A stretch of DNA of 64,000 nucleotides, from NCBI RefSeq assembly GCF_016598615.1, contig NZ_CP066831.1, forward strand, positions 6,324,001 to 6,388,000, written 5' to 3'. Made by a program: the position numbers and the translations under genes. Positions 54,702 through 63,286 of the stretch are shown piece by piece (within the stretch, counting starts at the first letter, position 1; the number at the start of each line of letters is the position of its first letter). A model generated the notes under the pieces. That model saw nothing but the letters and a program-made list of their open reading frames with translations, searched no databases and was not told where the DNA came from. The stretch comes from Streptomyces liliifuscus (lineage in GTDB: Bacteria; Actinomycetota; Actinomycetes; Streptomycetales; Streptomycetaceae).

Positions 54702-55739
54702 CTACGTGTTCGTGCTGGTGGCGGTGCCGCCGGCGGTGCTCGGGCTCGCGGCCGCCGCCTCCCGGGCCGCTTCCGCGGCGGCGGTGGCGGCGGTGGCCGC
54801 CTCCCGCAACACCGTCCGCGACTTCCGCGCCGTCCGCAGCGCGTCCCACGTCAGCAGCGACAACGCGGCCCACACCAGCGCGAACCCGGCCCACCGCTCG
54901 GCGGGCATCGCCTCGTGGAAGTACAGGATGCCGAGCAGGAACTGCAGCACGGGCGCGAGGTACTGGAGCAGTCCCAGCGTCGACAGCGGCACCCGGATCG
55001 CCGCCGCCCCGAAACACACGAGCGGCAGCGCGGTCACCACTCCGGTCGCGGCCAGCAGAGCCGCGTGCCCGGCGCCCTCACCGCCGAAGGTCGCGTCGCC
55101 CCGGGACGACAGCCACAGCAGATAGCCGAGCGCGGGCAGGAACTGGATCGCGGTCTCCGCGGCCAGGGACTCGATACCGCCGAGGTTGACCTTCTTCTTC
55201 ACCAGCCCGTACGTCGCGAAGGAGAAGGCGAGACAGAGGGAGATCCACGGCGGCTGGCCGTATCCGACGGTCAGTACGAGCACCGCGGCGAAGCCGATGC
55301 CCACCGCCGCCCACTGCGCGGGCCGCAGCCGCTCCTTCAGGAGCAGGACGCCCATCGCGATGGTGACGAGCGGGTTGATGAAGTAGCCGAGGGACGCCTC
55401 CACCACATGGCCGGCGTTCACGGCCCAGATGTAGACGCCCCAGTTGACCGTGATGGTGGCCGCGGCGATGGTGATCAGGCCCAGTCTGCGCGGCTGTCGC
55501 AGCAGCGGACCGGCCCAGGCCCAGCGTCGCATCACCACGAGCGCGATCAGCACGACGCCCAGCGACCACACCATGCGGTGGGCGAGGATCTCCGCCGCGC
55601 CCGCGGGTTGGAGGAGCGGCCAGAACAGGGGCACGAGCCCCCACATGCCGTACGCCGCGAAGCCGTTCAGCAGACCGATCCGCTGTTCGCCCTTGGAATC
55701 CAGACCTATGTGCTGTTCGCCCTTGGACTCCACCGGCAC
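54702..55739 (-). CDS. rarD: RarD/EamA-family drug-metabolite transporter
   Basis: A 345-residue membrane protein with ten helices in two EamA halves. LNGFAAYGMWGLVPLFWPLLQPAGAAEILAHRMVWSL is the RarD signature; ITVNWGVYIWAVNAGHVVEASLGYFINPLVTIAMGVLLLKERL and LGLLQYLAPVLQFLLGILYFHEAMP are also family-specific. Substrate is not known. The N terminus is unusual: residues 5-24 are a tandem duplication (SKGEQHIGLD, SKGEQRIGLL) from a 30-bp repeat. The C-terminal 45 residues are Ala-rich. GTG start at 55739. Confidence 0.88.
   Translation of the reverse strand: MPVESKGEQHIGLDSKGEQRIGLLNGFAAYGMWGLVPLFWPLLQPAGAAEILAHRMVWSLGVVLIALVVMRRWAWAGPLLRQPRRLGLITIAAATITVNWGVYIWAVNAGHVVEASLGYFINPLVTIAMGVLLLKERLRPAQWAAVGIGFAAVLVLTVGYGQPPWISLCLAFSFATYGLVKKKVNLGGIESLAAETAIQFLPALGYLLWLSSRGDATFGGEGAGHAALLAATGVVTALPLVCFGAAAIRVPLSTLGLLQYLAPVLQFLLGILYFHEAMPAERWAGFALVWAALSLLTWDALRTARKSRTVLREAATAATAAAEAAREAAAASPSTAGGTATSTNT
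55671..55730 (-). repeat. 30-bp tandem duplication in the rarD 5' end
   Basis: 55671-55700 and 55701-55730 match at about 25 of 30 positions, with the shared part CTGTTCGCCCTTGGA identical. It duplicates ten codons in frame just after the start of rarD. The first copy from the start is extra relative to the usual RarD N terminus. Confidence 0.8.
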
Positions 55740-55831
55740 GGCCCCTCCCTCTCACCACGCTGCGGACGCGCGGCGTCCGAACCACGCGCAACCTCCAAGA
55801 AGGTAGCGCCGAGCACCCCCGCCTGTCATGC

Positions 55832-55914
55832 CCGTATCGCCATACGGTCATTACAGACGGGGGTGCTTCCCGCGGGTCACGGACGCGGGTGCTTCCCGTG
55901 GGTCACGAGCGGGG
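55832..55914. repeat. Small palindrome and 26-bp direct repeat upstream of rarD
   Basis: CCGTAT and ATACGG (55832-55847, four-base loop) form a palindrome about 95 bases upstream of rarD. Next to it, a 26-base unit of the form CGGGGGTGCTTCCCGCGGGT plus CACGGA is repeated once (about 55858-55911). They occupy the 195-base gap between rarD and the qorB-like gene; part may end the qorB-like transcript. Confidence 0.5.
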
Positions 55915-55934
55915 GTGGTCCGGTGGGCCGGGGG

Positions 55935-56789
55935 TCAGCCCTTCAGCGCCGCCGCGATCGACTCCGCGATCGGCGTGGTCGGCCGGCCGGTCAGCCGGGA
56001 CAGGTCACCGGTGGTGACGACCAGCTCGCCCTTCTCGATCGACGCGTCGACGCCGGCCAGGATCGCGGCGAAGGGCGCGGGCAGTCCGGCGCCGGTCAGG
56101 ATGCCCTCGAACACATCGCCGGGGACGGCGTTGTAGGTGATCTCCTTGCCGGACGCCTTGGCCACCTCGGCCGCGTACTCGGCGAAGCCGAACGCGGTGT
56201 CGCCGCCCAGCTCGTACGTCTTGTTCTCGTGGCCCTCGCCGGTCAGCACGGCCACGGCGGCGGCCGCGTAGTCCGCGCGGGAGGCCGTGGAGATCCTGCC
56301 CTCACCGGCGGCCTGGACGACGGCGTTGTGCTCCAGGACCGGGGCCAGGTTCTCGGTGTAGTTCTCGTTGTACCAGCCGTTGCGCAGCAGGGCGTACGTC
56401 ACGCCGGACTCCAGGATCGCCGCCTCGGTGCCGCGGTGGTCGTCGGCCAGCGCGGCGGTCAGGCTGCCGGGGGCGCTGGTGTACGCGAGGAGCGCGACGC
56501 CGGCGGCCTTGGCGGCGTCGAGGACGACCTTGTGCTGGGCCACGCGGCCCTTGTCGAACTCGTTGCCCGAGATGAGCAGCACCTTGTCGCCGGCCGAGAA
56601 GAGGCCGTCGAAGGTCTCGGGAGCGTTGTAGTCGGCGACCGCGATCCGCACGCCGCGGGCCGCGAAGTCCGCCGCCTTCTCCTCGCTGCGGACGACGGCC
56701 GTGATCCGGTCGGCCGGGACCTTCTCCAGCAGGCCCTCGATGACGAAACGGCCGAGGTGTCCGGTGGCTCCGGTGACGACGATGCTCAT
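55935..56789 (-). CDS. NmrA-like NAD(P)H-binding reductase (QorB-like)
   Basis: A 284-residue atypical short-chain reductase. MSIVVTGATGHLGRFVIEGLLEKVPADRITAVVRSEEKA is the NADPH-binding fold; VLLISGNEFDKGRVAQHKVVLDAAKAAGVALLAYTSAPGS and EAAILESGVTYALLRNGWYNENYTENL are typical of quinone reductase 2 (QorB). It would reduce quinones with NADPH. It is divergent from an HxlR gene, the arrangement seen for quinone-stress systems such as yodB/azoR. The start ATG 56789 fits the Rossmann fold. Confidence 0.87.
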   Translation of the reverse strand: MSIVVTGATGHLGRFVIEGLLEKVPADRITAVVRSEEKAADFAARGVRIAVADYNAPETFDGLFSAGDKVLLISGNEFDKGRVAQHKVVLDAAKAAGVALLAYTSAPGSLTAALADDHRGTEAAILESGVTYALLRNGWYNENYTENLAPVLEHNAVVQAAGEGRISTASRADYAAAAVAVLTGEGHENKTYELGGDTAFGFAEYAAEVAKASGKEITYNAVPGDVFEGILTGAGLPAPFAAILAGVDASIEKGELVVTTGDLSRLTGRPTTPIAESIAAALKG

Positions 56790-56855
56790 GGTGGAAACAA
56801 CTCCTTGTGGGGTGGGTATGGCACTAACCATAGGAGCTGCACTAACTCTGCGAAA

Positions 56856-56878
56856 GTACCCACTTTGAAGTAAGGTAC
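56856..56878. promoter_or_regulatory. Candidate HxlR operator between qorB-like and HxlR genes
   Basis: GTACC and GGTAC (56856-56860, 56874-56878) enclose ACTT-TG-AAGT, giving an imperfect palindrome that ends four bases before the HxlR ATG. GCACTAAC is repeated at 56821 and 56839 nearby. GTAC-type palindromes are known for YodB/HxlR regulators, so self and divergent control is likely. Confidence 0.6.
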
Positions 56879-56882
56879 TGGC

Positions 56883-57302
56883 ATGGCCGTAAGTACTTCA
56901 GCAGTCAGTGGATCCGCAGCCGACAAGAGCGCGAGCGCAGCCGCCAAGTACGACACCGGCGAGGCGATGTGTCCGTACCGCTTGGTCCTGGAGCACGTCA
57001 CCAGCCGCTGGGGCGTCCTCGTACTGATCGAGCTCCTCGACCGGCCCTACCGCTTCAGCGAGCTGCGCCGCGCGATCGGCAGGGTCAGCGAGAAGATGCT
57101 CACCCAGACCCTGCAGACCCTGGAGCGCGACGGACTCGTGAACCGGGACGCCAAGCCGGTCATCCCGCCGCGCGTCGACTACTCGCTCACCGACCTGGGC
57201 CGCGAGGCCGCCGAGCAGGTGAAGGCGCTCGCGGGCTGGACCGAGGAGCGGATGGACGCCGTACTGAAGGCCCGCCAGGCATACGACGAGGCCCGGTCCT
57301 GA
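56883..57302 (+). CDS. HxlR-family regulator (quinone-stress type)
   Basis: A 139-residue winged-helix protein. EAMCPYRLVLEHVTSRWGVLVLIELLDRPYRFSELRRAIGRVSEKMLTQTLQTLERDGLVNRDAKPVIPPRVDYSLTDLG is the HxlR domain, with the single Cys at the redox-sensing position (MCPYRLVLEHV). The first 25 residues are Ala/Ser rich. It probably represses the divergent qorB-like gene until quinones or oxidants modify the Cys. Its 3' end forms one arm of the terminator at 57287. Confidence 0.9.
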   Translation: MAVSTSAVSGSAADKSASAAAKYDTGEAMCPYRLVLEHVTSRWGVLVLIELLDRPYRFSELRRAIGRVSEKMLTQTLQTLERDGLVNRDAKPVIPPRVDYSLTDLGREAAEQVKALAGWTEERMDAVLKARQAYDEARS

Positions 57303-57322
57303 GGAAGCGGAACCGGGCCTCG
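57287..57322. terminator. Hairpin between convergent HxlR and korB genes
   Basis: CGAGGCCCGGT (57287-57297) pairs with ACCGGGCCTCG (57312-57322) around a 14-base loop. The left arm is inside the last codons of the HxlR gene. Works for both convergent genes. Confidence 0.75.
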
Positions 57323-57336
57323 CGGAGTGTCGCCGT

Positions 57337-58431
57337 TCAGCCGACGACCGTCCAGGTGTCCCCGCCCGCGAGCAGCGCCGACAGGTCGCCCTTGCCGTTC
57401 TGTTCGATGGCCGTGTCGAGCTGGTCGGCCATCTGGGTGTCGTAGACCGGGCGGTCGACGGCCCGCAGGACGCCGATCGGCGTGTGGTGCAGCGTGTCCG
57501 GGTCGGCGAGCCGGGACAGCGCGAACGCCGTGGTGGGCGAGGTGGCATGCGCGTCGTGGACCAGGATCCGCGGCTCGTTCTCCGGAGTGACGGTGACGAC
57601 CTTCAGGTCTCCGGTCACCGCATCGCGTACGACGCCCTTGGAGCCGAGGCCGCCGTCGAGCGGTGCCCCGAAGCGGATCTGCTTCCCGTGCTCCAGGCGG
57701 ATCACCGCCTCCTCGGCCTGTTGCCTGTCCTTGAGGACCTCGAAGGCGCCGTCGTTGAAGATGTTGCAGTTCTGGTAGATCTCGACGAGGGCGGTGCCCG
57801 GGTGGGCCGCGGCCTGCCGCAGCACCTCCGTCAGATGCTTGCGGTCGGAGTCCACGGTCCGCGCCACGAACGACGCCTCCGCGCCGATGGCGAGCGACAC
57901 CGGGTTGAAGGGCGCGTCCAGGGAGCCCATCGGCGTCGACTTGGTGATCTTGCCGACCTCGCTGGTCGGGCTGTACTGGCCCTTCGTGAGCCCGTAGATC
58001 CGGTTGTTGAAGAGCAGGATCTTGAGGTTCACGTTCCGGCGGAGGGCGTGGATGAGGTGGTTGCCGCCGATGGACAGCGCGTCCCCGTCACCGGTCACCA
58101 CCCATACGCTCAGGTCCCGGCGGGAGGAGGCGAGCCCGGTGGCGATGGCGGGGGCGCGGCCGTGGATGGAGTGCATCCCGTACGTGTTCATGTAGTACGG
58201 GAAACGGGACGAGCAGCCGATGCCCGAGACGAAGACGACGTTCTCCTTGGCGAGACCCAGTTCGGGCATGAAGCCCTGCACCGCCGCGAGGATCGCGTAG
58301 TCACCGCAGCCGGGGCACCAGCGCACTTCCTGATCGGACTTGAAGTCCTTCATGGACTGCCTGGCCTCGGCCTTGGGCACCAGAGTGAGCGCCTCGATCG
58401 TGCCCGGACCTTCCGTGGTCGTCTCAGCCAT
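57337..58431 (-). CDS. korB: 2-Oxoacid:ferredoxin oxidoreductase, beta subunit
   Basis: A 364-residue subunit that binds thiamine diphosphate. VRWCPGCGDYAILAAVQ and FVSGIGCSSRFPYYMNTYGMHSIHGRAPAIATG hold the Cys and substrate loop; WVVTGDGDALSIGGNHLIHALRRNVNLKILLFNNRIYGLTKGQYSPTSEVG is the TPP/Mg motif (GDGD...N). With KorA it converts 2-oxoglutarate and CoA to succinyl-CoA, reducing ferredoxin. The last 70 residues are an actinobacterial extension. The start overlaps the korA 3' end by eight bases: one operon. Confidence 0.93.
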   Translation of the reverse strand: MAETTTEGPGTIEALTLVPKAEARQSMKDFKSDQEVRWCPGCGDYAILAAVQGFMPELGLAKENVVFVSGIGCSSRFPYYMNTYGMHSIHGRAPAIATGLASSRRDLSVWVVTGDGDALSIGGNHLIHALRRNVNLKILLFNNRIYGLTKGQYSPTSEVGKITKSTPMGSLDAPFNPVSLAIGAEASFVARTVDSDRKHLTEVLRQAAAHPGTALVEIYQNCNIFNDGAFEVLKDRQQAEEAVIRLEHGKQIRFGAPLDGGLGSKGVVRDAVTGDLKVVTVTPENEPRILVHDAHATSPTTAFALSRLADPDTLHHTPIGVLRAVDRPVYDTQMADQLDTAIEQNGKGDLSALLAGGDTWTVVG

Positions 58432-60352
58432 CGATGGCCTCCTTGAGAGCCGTGGCGAGCTGTTCGGCCTTGAACGGCATTCCGTTGACCTGGTTGTACG
58501 AGTGGGCGTCGACCAGGTATTTCGCCCGGACCAGGGTGGCGAGCTGGCCGAGGTTCATCTCGGGGATCACCACCTTGTCGTACGCCTTGAGCACCGCGCC
58601 CAGATTCCCGGGGAACGGGTTGAGGTGCCGCAGGTGCGCCTGTGCGATCGCCTCCCCGGCCCCGCGCAGGCGGCGGACTGCGGCGGTGATGGGCCCGTAG
58701 GTGGAACCCCAGCCCAGGACGAGGGTGGTGGCGCCGTGCGGATCGTCGACCTCGACATTTGGTACGTCGATGCCGTCGATCTTCGCCTGGCGCGTACGGA
58801 CCATGAAGTCGTGGTTGGCGGGGTCGTAGGAGATGTTGCCGGTGCCGTCCTGCTTCTCGATGCCGCCGATGCGGTGTTCGAGACCCGGCGTGCCCGGGAT
58901 CGCCCAGGGGCGCGCGAGGGTCTGAGGATCGCGTTTGTACGGCCAGAAGACCTCGGTGCCGTCGTCCAGGGTGTGGTTGGGGCCCTGGGCGAACTGCACG
59001 CGCAGGTCGGGGAGTTCGTCGGTCTCCGGGATCCGCCACGGTTCGCTGCCGTTGGCGAGGTAGCCGTCGGACAGCAGCAGGACCGGGGTGCGGTAGGTGA
59101 GGGCGATGCGGGCGGCCTCGATGGCTGCGTCGAAGCAGTCGGCGGGGGTCCGGGGGGCCACGATGGGCACCGGTGCCTCGCCGTTGCGGCCGAACATGGC
59201 CTGGAGCAGATCGGCCTGTTCGGTTTTGGTGGGCAGGCCGGTGGAGGGGCCGCCGCGCTGGATGTCGATGACCAGCAGCGGCAGTTCCAGCGACACCGCG
59301 AGCCCGATCGTCTCCGATTTGAGCGCGACACCCGGTCCGGAGGTGGTGGTCACGGCGAGCGAGCCGCCGAAGGCCGCCCCCAGTGCGGCGCCGATGCCGG
59401 CGATCTCGTCCTCGGCCTGGAAGGTCCGTACACCGAAGTTCTTGTGCCGGCTCAGCTCGTGCAGGATGTCCGAGGCCGGGGTGATCGGATACGAGCCCAG
59501 GTAGAGGGGCAGGTCCGCCTGGGTCGAGGCCGCGATCAGGCCGTAGGACAGGGCCAGGTTCCCGGAGATGTTGCGGTAGGTGCCGGTCGGGAAGGCCGCG
59601 GTGGCCGGCGCGATCTCGTAGGAGACGGCGAAGTCCTCAGTGGTCTCGCCGAAGTTCCAGCCCGCGCGGAACGCGGCGATGTTGGCCGCCGCGATATCGG
59701 GCTTCTTGGCGAACTTGGTCGTGAGGAACTTCTCGGTGCCCTCGGTCGGCCGGTGGTACATCCAGCTCAGCAGGCCCAGCGCGAACATGTTCTTGCTGCG
59801 CTCGGCCTCCTTGCGGGTGAGGTCGAACTCCTTGAGGGCCTCGACGGTCAGCGTGGTGAGGGGGACGGGGTGGACGCTGTAGCCGTCCAGCGAACCGTCC
59901 TCCAGGGGGCTCGTGGCGTAGCCGACCTTCTGCATCGCCCGTTTGGTGAACTCGTCCGTGTTGACGATGATCTCCGCGCCGCGCGGCACGTCGGCGATGT
60001 TGGCCTTCAGTGCGGCCGGGTTCATCGCCACGAGGACGTTGGGCGCGTCGCCGGGGGTGAGGATGTCGTGGTCGGCGAAATGCAGCTGGAAAGACGAAAC
60101 GCCCGGCAGGGTGCCTGCGGGCGCGCGGATCTCGGCGGGGAAGTTCGGCAGTGTCGAAAGGTCGTTTCCGAAGGATGCCGTCTCGGAGGTGAAGCGGTCT
60201 CCGGTGAGCTGCATACCGTCACCGGAGTCTCCCGCGAACCGGATGATCACCCGGTCCAGCCGGCGTACATCCTTTGTGCCCGCCGGTTTGCGCTGTTCTC
60301 CTACGACGGTTCCGTCGGCATGCTCGGCTGGACTGCTGACCTGACTGGTCAC
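58424..60352 (-). CDS. korA: 2-Oxoacid:ferredoxin oxidoreductase, gamma-alpha fused subunit
   Basis: A 642-residue subunit. Residues about 30-220 are the gamma domain (RVIIRFAGDSGDGMQLTGDRFTSETASFGNDLSTLPNFPAEIRAPAGT), and the rest the alpha domain (SGNLALSYGLIAASTQADLPLYLGSYPITPASDILHELSRHKNFGVRTFQAEDEIAGIGAALGAAFGGSLAVTTTSGPGVALKSE; GGPSTGLPTKTEQADLLQAMFGRNGEAPV). Gamma-alpha fusion is normal for this group. It uses 2-oxoglutarate in an alternative TCA step and supplies ferredoxin electrons. GTG at 60352 has the SD AAGGAGG at the right distance, so the open frame beyond is not coding. Confidence 0.93.
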   Translation of the reverse strand: MTSQVSSPAEHADGTVVGEQRKPAGTKDVRRLDRVIIRFAGDSGDGMQLTGDRFTSETASFGNDLSTLPNFPAEIRAPAGTLPGVSSFQLHFADHDILTPGDAPNVLVAMNPAALKANIADVPRGAEIIVNTDEFTKRAMQKVGYATSPLEDGSLDGYSVHPVPLTTLTVEALKEFDLTRKEAERSKNMFALGLLSWMYHRPTEGTEKFLTTKFAKKPDIAAANIAAFRAGWNFGETTEDFAVSYEIAPATAAFPTGTYRNISGNLALSYGLIAASTQADLPLYLGSYPITPASDILHELSRHKNFGVRTFQAEDEIAGIGAALGAAFGGSLAVTTTSGPGVALKSETIGLAVSLELPLLVIDIQRGGPSTGLPTKTEQADLLQAMFGRNGEAPVPIVAPRTPADCFDAAIEAARIALTYRTPVLLLSDGYLANGSEPWRIPETDELPDLRVQFAQGPNHTLDDGTEVFWPYKRDPQTLARPWAIPGTPGLEHRIGGIEKQDGTGNISYDPANHDFMVRTRQAKIDGIDVPNVEVDDPHGATTLVLGWGSTYGPITAAVRRLRGAGEAIAQAHLRHLNPFPGNLGAVLKAYDKVVIPEMNLGQLATLVRAKYLVDAHSYNQVNGMPFKAEQLATALKEAIDG

Positions 60353-60619
60353 TGAAGTGAACCTCCTTCGAGGCGGCTGTCCGGGATCGGCCCTCCCGCA
60401 GGCCATCCCGGGTCCAACCCTACGTCGCTAAGGGTCGCCTTCCCCTGACCGTTCGTACGGTGGACCCCTTTTTGAGACCACCGGACACCCTGATTTGCCA
60501 TGACTTGTCCGCCCCCCGGCGTTACCTGTGAAGACGCTTGATGCTCATCCTTTGGTTCTCGTGCTCATGCCTGGCTCTCGTGCTTGCGTTGCGGTGATTT
60601 CTGACACAGTGTCAGCTCG
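60353..60619. other. Promoter region of korAB and end of the response-regulator gene
   Basis: 267 bases, no gene. It holds ACCGT-TCGT-ACGGT (60448-60461) upstream of korA and a perfect 15-base palindrome CTGACACAGTGTCAG (60601-60615) five bases after the response-regulator stop. The latter is too short for a usual terminator and may be a binding site. Confidence 0.5.
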
Positions 60620-61291
60620 TCAGGAGTTCAGGTAGGTGAGGACCGCGAGAACACGCCGGTGATCCCCGTCACTCTGGGACAGGCCCAGTTTCATGAAGAT
60701 GTTGCTCACGTGCTTCTCGACCGCGCCGTCGCTGACCACGAGCTGTCGTGCGATCGCGGAGTTCGTCCGTCCCTCGGCCATGAGTCCCAGGACCTCCCGC
60801 TCGCGTGGCGTCAGCCCCGCGAGGACGTCCTGTTTGCGGCTGCGCCCGAGCAGCTGCGCGACGACCTCGGGATCCAGCGCGGTGCCGCCGCGGGCCACGC
60901 GGACGACCGCGTCCACGAATTCCCTCACCTCGGCTACCCGGTCCTTCAGCAGATAGCCGACGCCGTGACTGGAACCGGCGAGGAGTTCGGTGGCGTACTG
61001 CTCCTCCACGTACTGCGACAGCACGAGTACCCCGAGTCCCGGGTGCTGCTTGCGCAGCTGCACGGCCGCCTTCACGCCCTCGTCCGTGTGCGTCGGGGGC
61101 ATCCGTACGTCCGCGACCACGACATCCGGCAGCGCGTCCTGCGCCGCGAACTCCGTGATCGTCTTGATCAGAGCTTCCCCGTCCCCCACTCCGGCGATCA
61201 CGTCGTGCCCACGGTCGGTCAGCAACCGGGTCAGGCCCTCCCTCAGCAGCACTGAATCCTCGGCGATGACCACGCGCACCCTGTCCTCCAC
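60620..61291 (-). CDS. NarL/LuxR-type response regulator
   Basis: About 223 residues. The receiver domain has VRVVIAEDSVLLREGLTRLLTDRGHDVI (acidic pair), the phosphorylated Asp in LPDVVVADVRMPPTHTDEG, and Lys in VGYLLKDRVAEV. The C-terminal LuxR helix-turn-helix is LTPREREVLGLMAEGRTNSAIARQLVVSDGAVEKHVSNIFMKLGL. It is downstream of two histidine-kinase genes on the same strand and likely receives phosphate from one or both. GTG 61291 is used; GTG 61279, with SD GGAGGAC five bases before it, and GTG 61309 are possible. Confidence 0.9.
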   Translation of the reverse strand: MEDRVRVVIAEDSVLLREGLTRLLTDRGHDVIAGVGDGEALIKTITEFAAQDALPDVVVADVRMPPTHTDEGVKAAVQLRKQHPGLGVLVLSQYVEEQYATELLAGSSHGVGYLLKDRVAEVREFVDAVVRVARGGTALDPEVVAQLLGRSRKQDVLAGLTPREREVLGLMAEGRTNSAIARQLVVSDGAVEKHVSNIFMKLGLSQSDGDHRRVLAVLTYLNS

Positions 61292-61380
61292 GATTGCTCG
61301 GCCCCCCACGCTCGTACGTCAACCCCCAGCATTCCAGCATTTGGGACCGACTGAGGGTGGGTGAGGGAATCGTTGTCGGT

Positions 61381-61510
61381 CCGCGCCCGTAAGGGGCGCG
61401 GGGAACGGCGCGATCAGCCGAGAACGAGGCGAGCCGGCGAACGGACAGCAGGTGCAGGGGGAGACAACGGGGGCCCGGGGGCGGAGCCCCCGGTTTCGGG
61501 AAGGGGCGGG
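61381..61510. repeat. Dispersed repeat copy plus GGGGGCGGAGCCCC element
   Basis: AAGGGGCGCGGGGAACGGCG (about 61392-61411) and, 60 bases on, GGGGGCGGAGCCCCCGG (about 61477) match the inner and middle parts of the nested repeat at 51013-51237. Together they fill the 236-base gap between the kinase and response-regulator genes and may act as an intercistronic hairpin. Confidence 0.65.
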
Positions 61511-61527
61511 TCCGGGGGAGGGAACAC

Positions 61528-62883
61528 CTACCCCCGCCAGGGCAGCTCCGCCGTGATGCGAGTCGGCCCGGCGGCGGGGGAGTCCACCACGAGGATCCCG
61601 TCGACCGCGTCGAGCCGCTCCGCCAGCCCCGCGAGCCCCGAGCCGGCGGCGACATCCGCACCGCCCACACCGTTGTCGACCACCTGGATCATGAGCCGGC
61701 TCTCGATCCGCCAGACATCGACCGAGGCCCGGGTGGCCCCCGAGTGCTTGCTGATGTTCTGCAGCAGCTCCGAGACGGTGAAGTACGCGATCCCCTCGAT
61801 CGCCGGCGCCGGCCGGGCCGGGAGATCGACCTCGACCTGCACGGGAACCGTGCACCGGGACGCCACCGAGGACAGCGCGGCGTCCAGACCGCGGTCGGTG
61901 AGGACAGCGGGATGGATCCCGCGCGCCAGATCCCGCAGTTCCTGAAGCGCCGTCTTCACCTCGCCGTGCGCCTCGCCCACCATCCGCGCCGCCGCCTCCG
62001 GATCCTCCGTGAGCTTCTCCTTCGCCAGCCCCAGATCCATCGCGAGGGCCACCAGCCGGGCCTGCGCCCCGTCGTGCAGATCGCGCTCGATGCGCCGCAG
62101 GTCGGCCGCCGCCGTGTCGATCACGACGCCCCGGTCCGACTCCAGCTCGACGACCCGCGTGGCCAGCCGCGAAGGCCCGAGCAGCCCGTGCACCAGCAGC
62201 CGGTCCACCTGCGTCAGCGCCCGCACGATCCACGGCGTGGCCATCGTGAGCAGCAGGCCCACCAGCGCGGTCACCGTGATCTCGAAGGGGTTGTCCAGGT
62301 AGACGCTGTGCCCCTGGTCCCCGTACAGCTGGAGCCCGTCCTGCCCGCCGTAGACCGGGAACAGCCAGAACCAGAGCGGATACGTCAGCATCGCCCAGCC
62401 GTACACCCAGAAGGTGATGGCCACGGAGAAGGCGAACACGGCCCAGGGGAAGTGCAGTACCGCGTAGAGCAGGTGCCGCCAGGACGCGCCGCTCTTCAGC
62501 ATCGCGCCCACCCACGCCATCGCGCCCTGCTTCGTCATCCGCAACGGCTCCGGCGCCGCGACGTCGAGCCCCAGCAGCCCGCGCGCCCGGGCCCGCTCCA
62601 GCGCGCCGAGACCGCGGCAGCCCGCGAGGCCGGCGGCGAGTACCGGGATGCCCAGGAACGTGATCAGCAGGCCCGCGCCGAGCGACACCATCGTCACGGC
62701 GAAGGTGAACATGATGATGCTGACCGGCAGGCTCAGCATCAGATACCCGAACTCACGCCAGCTGCGCGCCTCGACCGGCGCCCGCAGCGCGGCCGGGAGC
62801 CGGTGCCGCCGCTCCTCGGCGCCCTCCCCGCGGAACCCGGGTCCGCCGTCCCACCCGTATCCCTGTCCGTACTCCGTGGCCAT
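61528..62883 (-). CDS. Sensor histidine kinase with N-terminal membrane sensor
   Basis: A 451-residue kinase. Residues 40-260 have about four to six helices (YLMLSLPVSIIMFTFAVTMVSLGAGLLITFLGIPVLAAG; LLYAVLHFPWAVFAFSVAITFWVYGWAMLTYPLWFW), the Streptomyces sensor-domain type. LRRIERDLHDGAQARLVALAMDLGLAKEKL is the HisKA_3 dimer with the phospho-His; FTVSELLQNISKHSGATRASVDVW is the N box and VVDNGVGG, GSGLAGLAERLDAVDG the G boxes of the ATPase. It lies before the response-regulator gene, 236 bases away, and follows a sister kinase gene. Confidence 0.92.
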   Translation of the reverse strand: MATEYGQGYGWDGGPGFRGEGAEERRHRLPAALRAPVEARSWREFGYLMLSLPVSIIMFTFAVTMVSLGAGLLITFLGIPVLAAGLAGCRGLGALERARARGLLGLDVAAPEPLRMTKQGAMAWVGAMLKSGASWRHLLYAVLHFPWAVFAFSVAITFWVYGWAMLTYPLWFWLFPVYGGQDGLQLYGDQGHSVYLDNPFEITVTALVGLLLTMATPWIVRALTQVDRLLVHGLLGPSRLATRVVELESDRGVVIDTAAADLRRIERDLHDGAQARLVALAMDLGLAKEKLTEDPEAAARMVGEAHGEVKTALQELRDLARGIHPAVLTDRGLDAALSSVASRCTVPVQVEVDLPARPAPAIEGIAYFTVSELLQNISKHSGATRASVDVWRIESRLMIQVVDNGVGGADVAAGSGLAGLAERLDAVDGILVVDSPAAGPTRITAELPWRG

Positions 62884-63286
62884 GGCCGCCGTCCGTTTCT
62901 ACTCGTCCGCTGTTGTATCTCCACATTGCTCGGTCCCACGCGGCCGGGACATGGAGCGAGTCGGCGTCTTGGGGCGGGGGTTTTCCCTACCTTCTGGGGG
63001 CCGGTGCCGGTGCCGGAGTTGGGGTTGGGGTTCGGGCTGGGGCTGGGGTCGGGGTACGGCTGGGCAGCGGGCGGGACCGACCAGGGCGACCGGCATGAAC
63101 AGACGTGCGGGAGCGATGGCGGTGACCGGGGCGAATACAGGCGGGCACGTGCGTGCAGGCGGGCGTGCGCGGCCCCGGGCAGGAGGGCGCGAGGTCCATG
63201 TCCACGCCCGTCCTGCCGGCTCCGCCCGTCCCGCCTGCTCCGCCCGCGTCATCTGTCCTGCTGTCCCACCTGTCCTGCTGTTCCGC
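62884..63286. other. Low-complexity gap between two sister kinase genes
   Basis: About 400 bases. 63000-63060 is made of GGGGTT/GGGGCT hexamer-like runs, and 63205-63310 of TCCGCCTGTTCC-like 12-base runs that continue into the end of the upstream kinase gene. Frames here have no domain and look like repeat translation. No SD other than that of the downstream kinase gene is clear. Confidence 0.55.
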
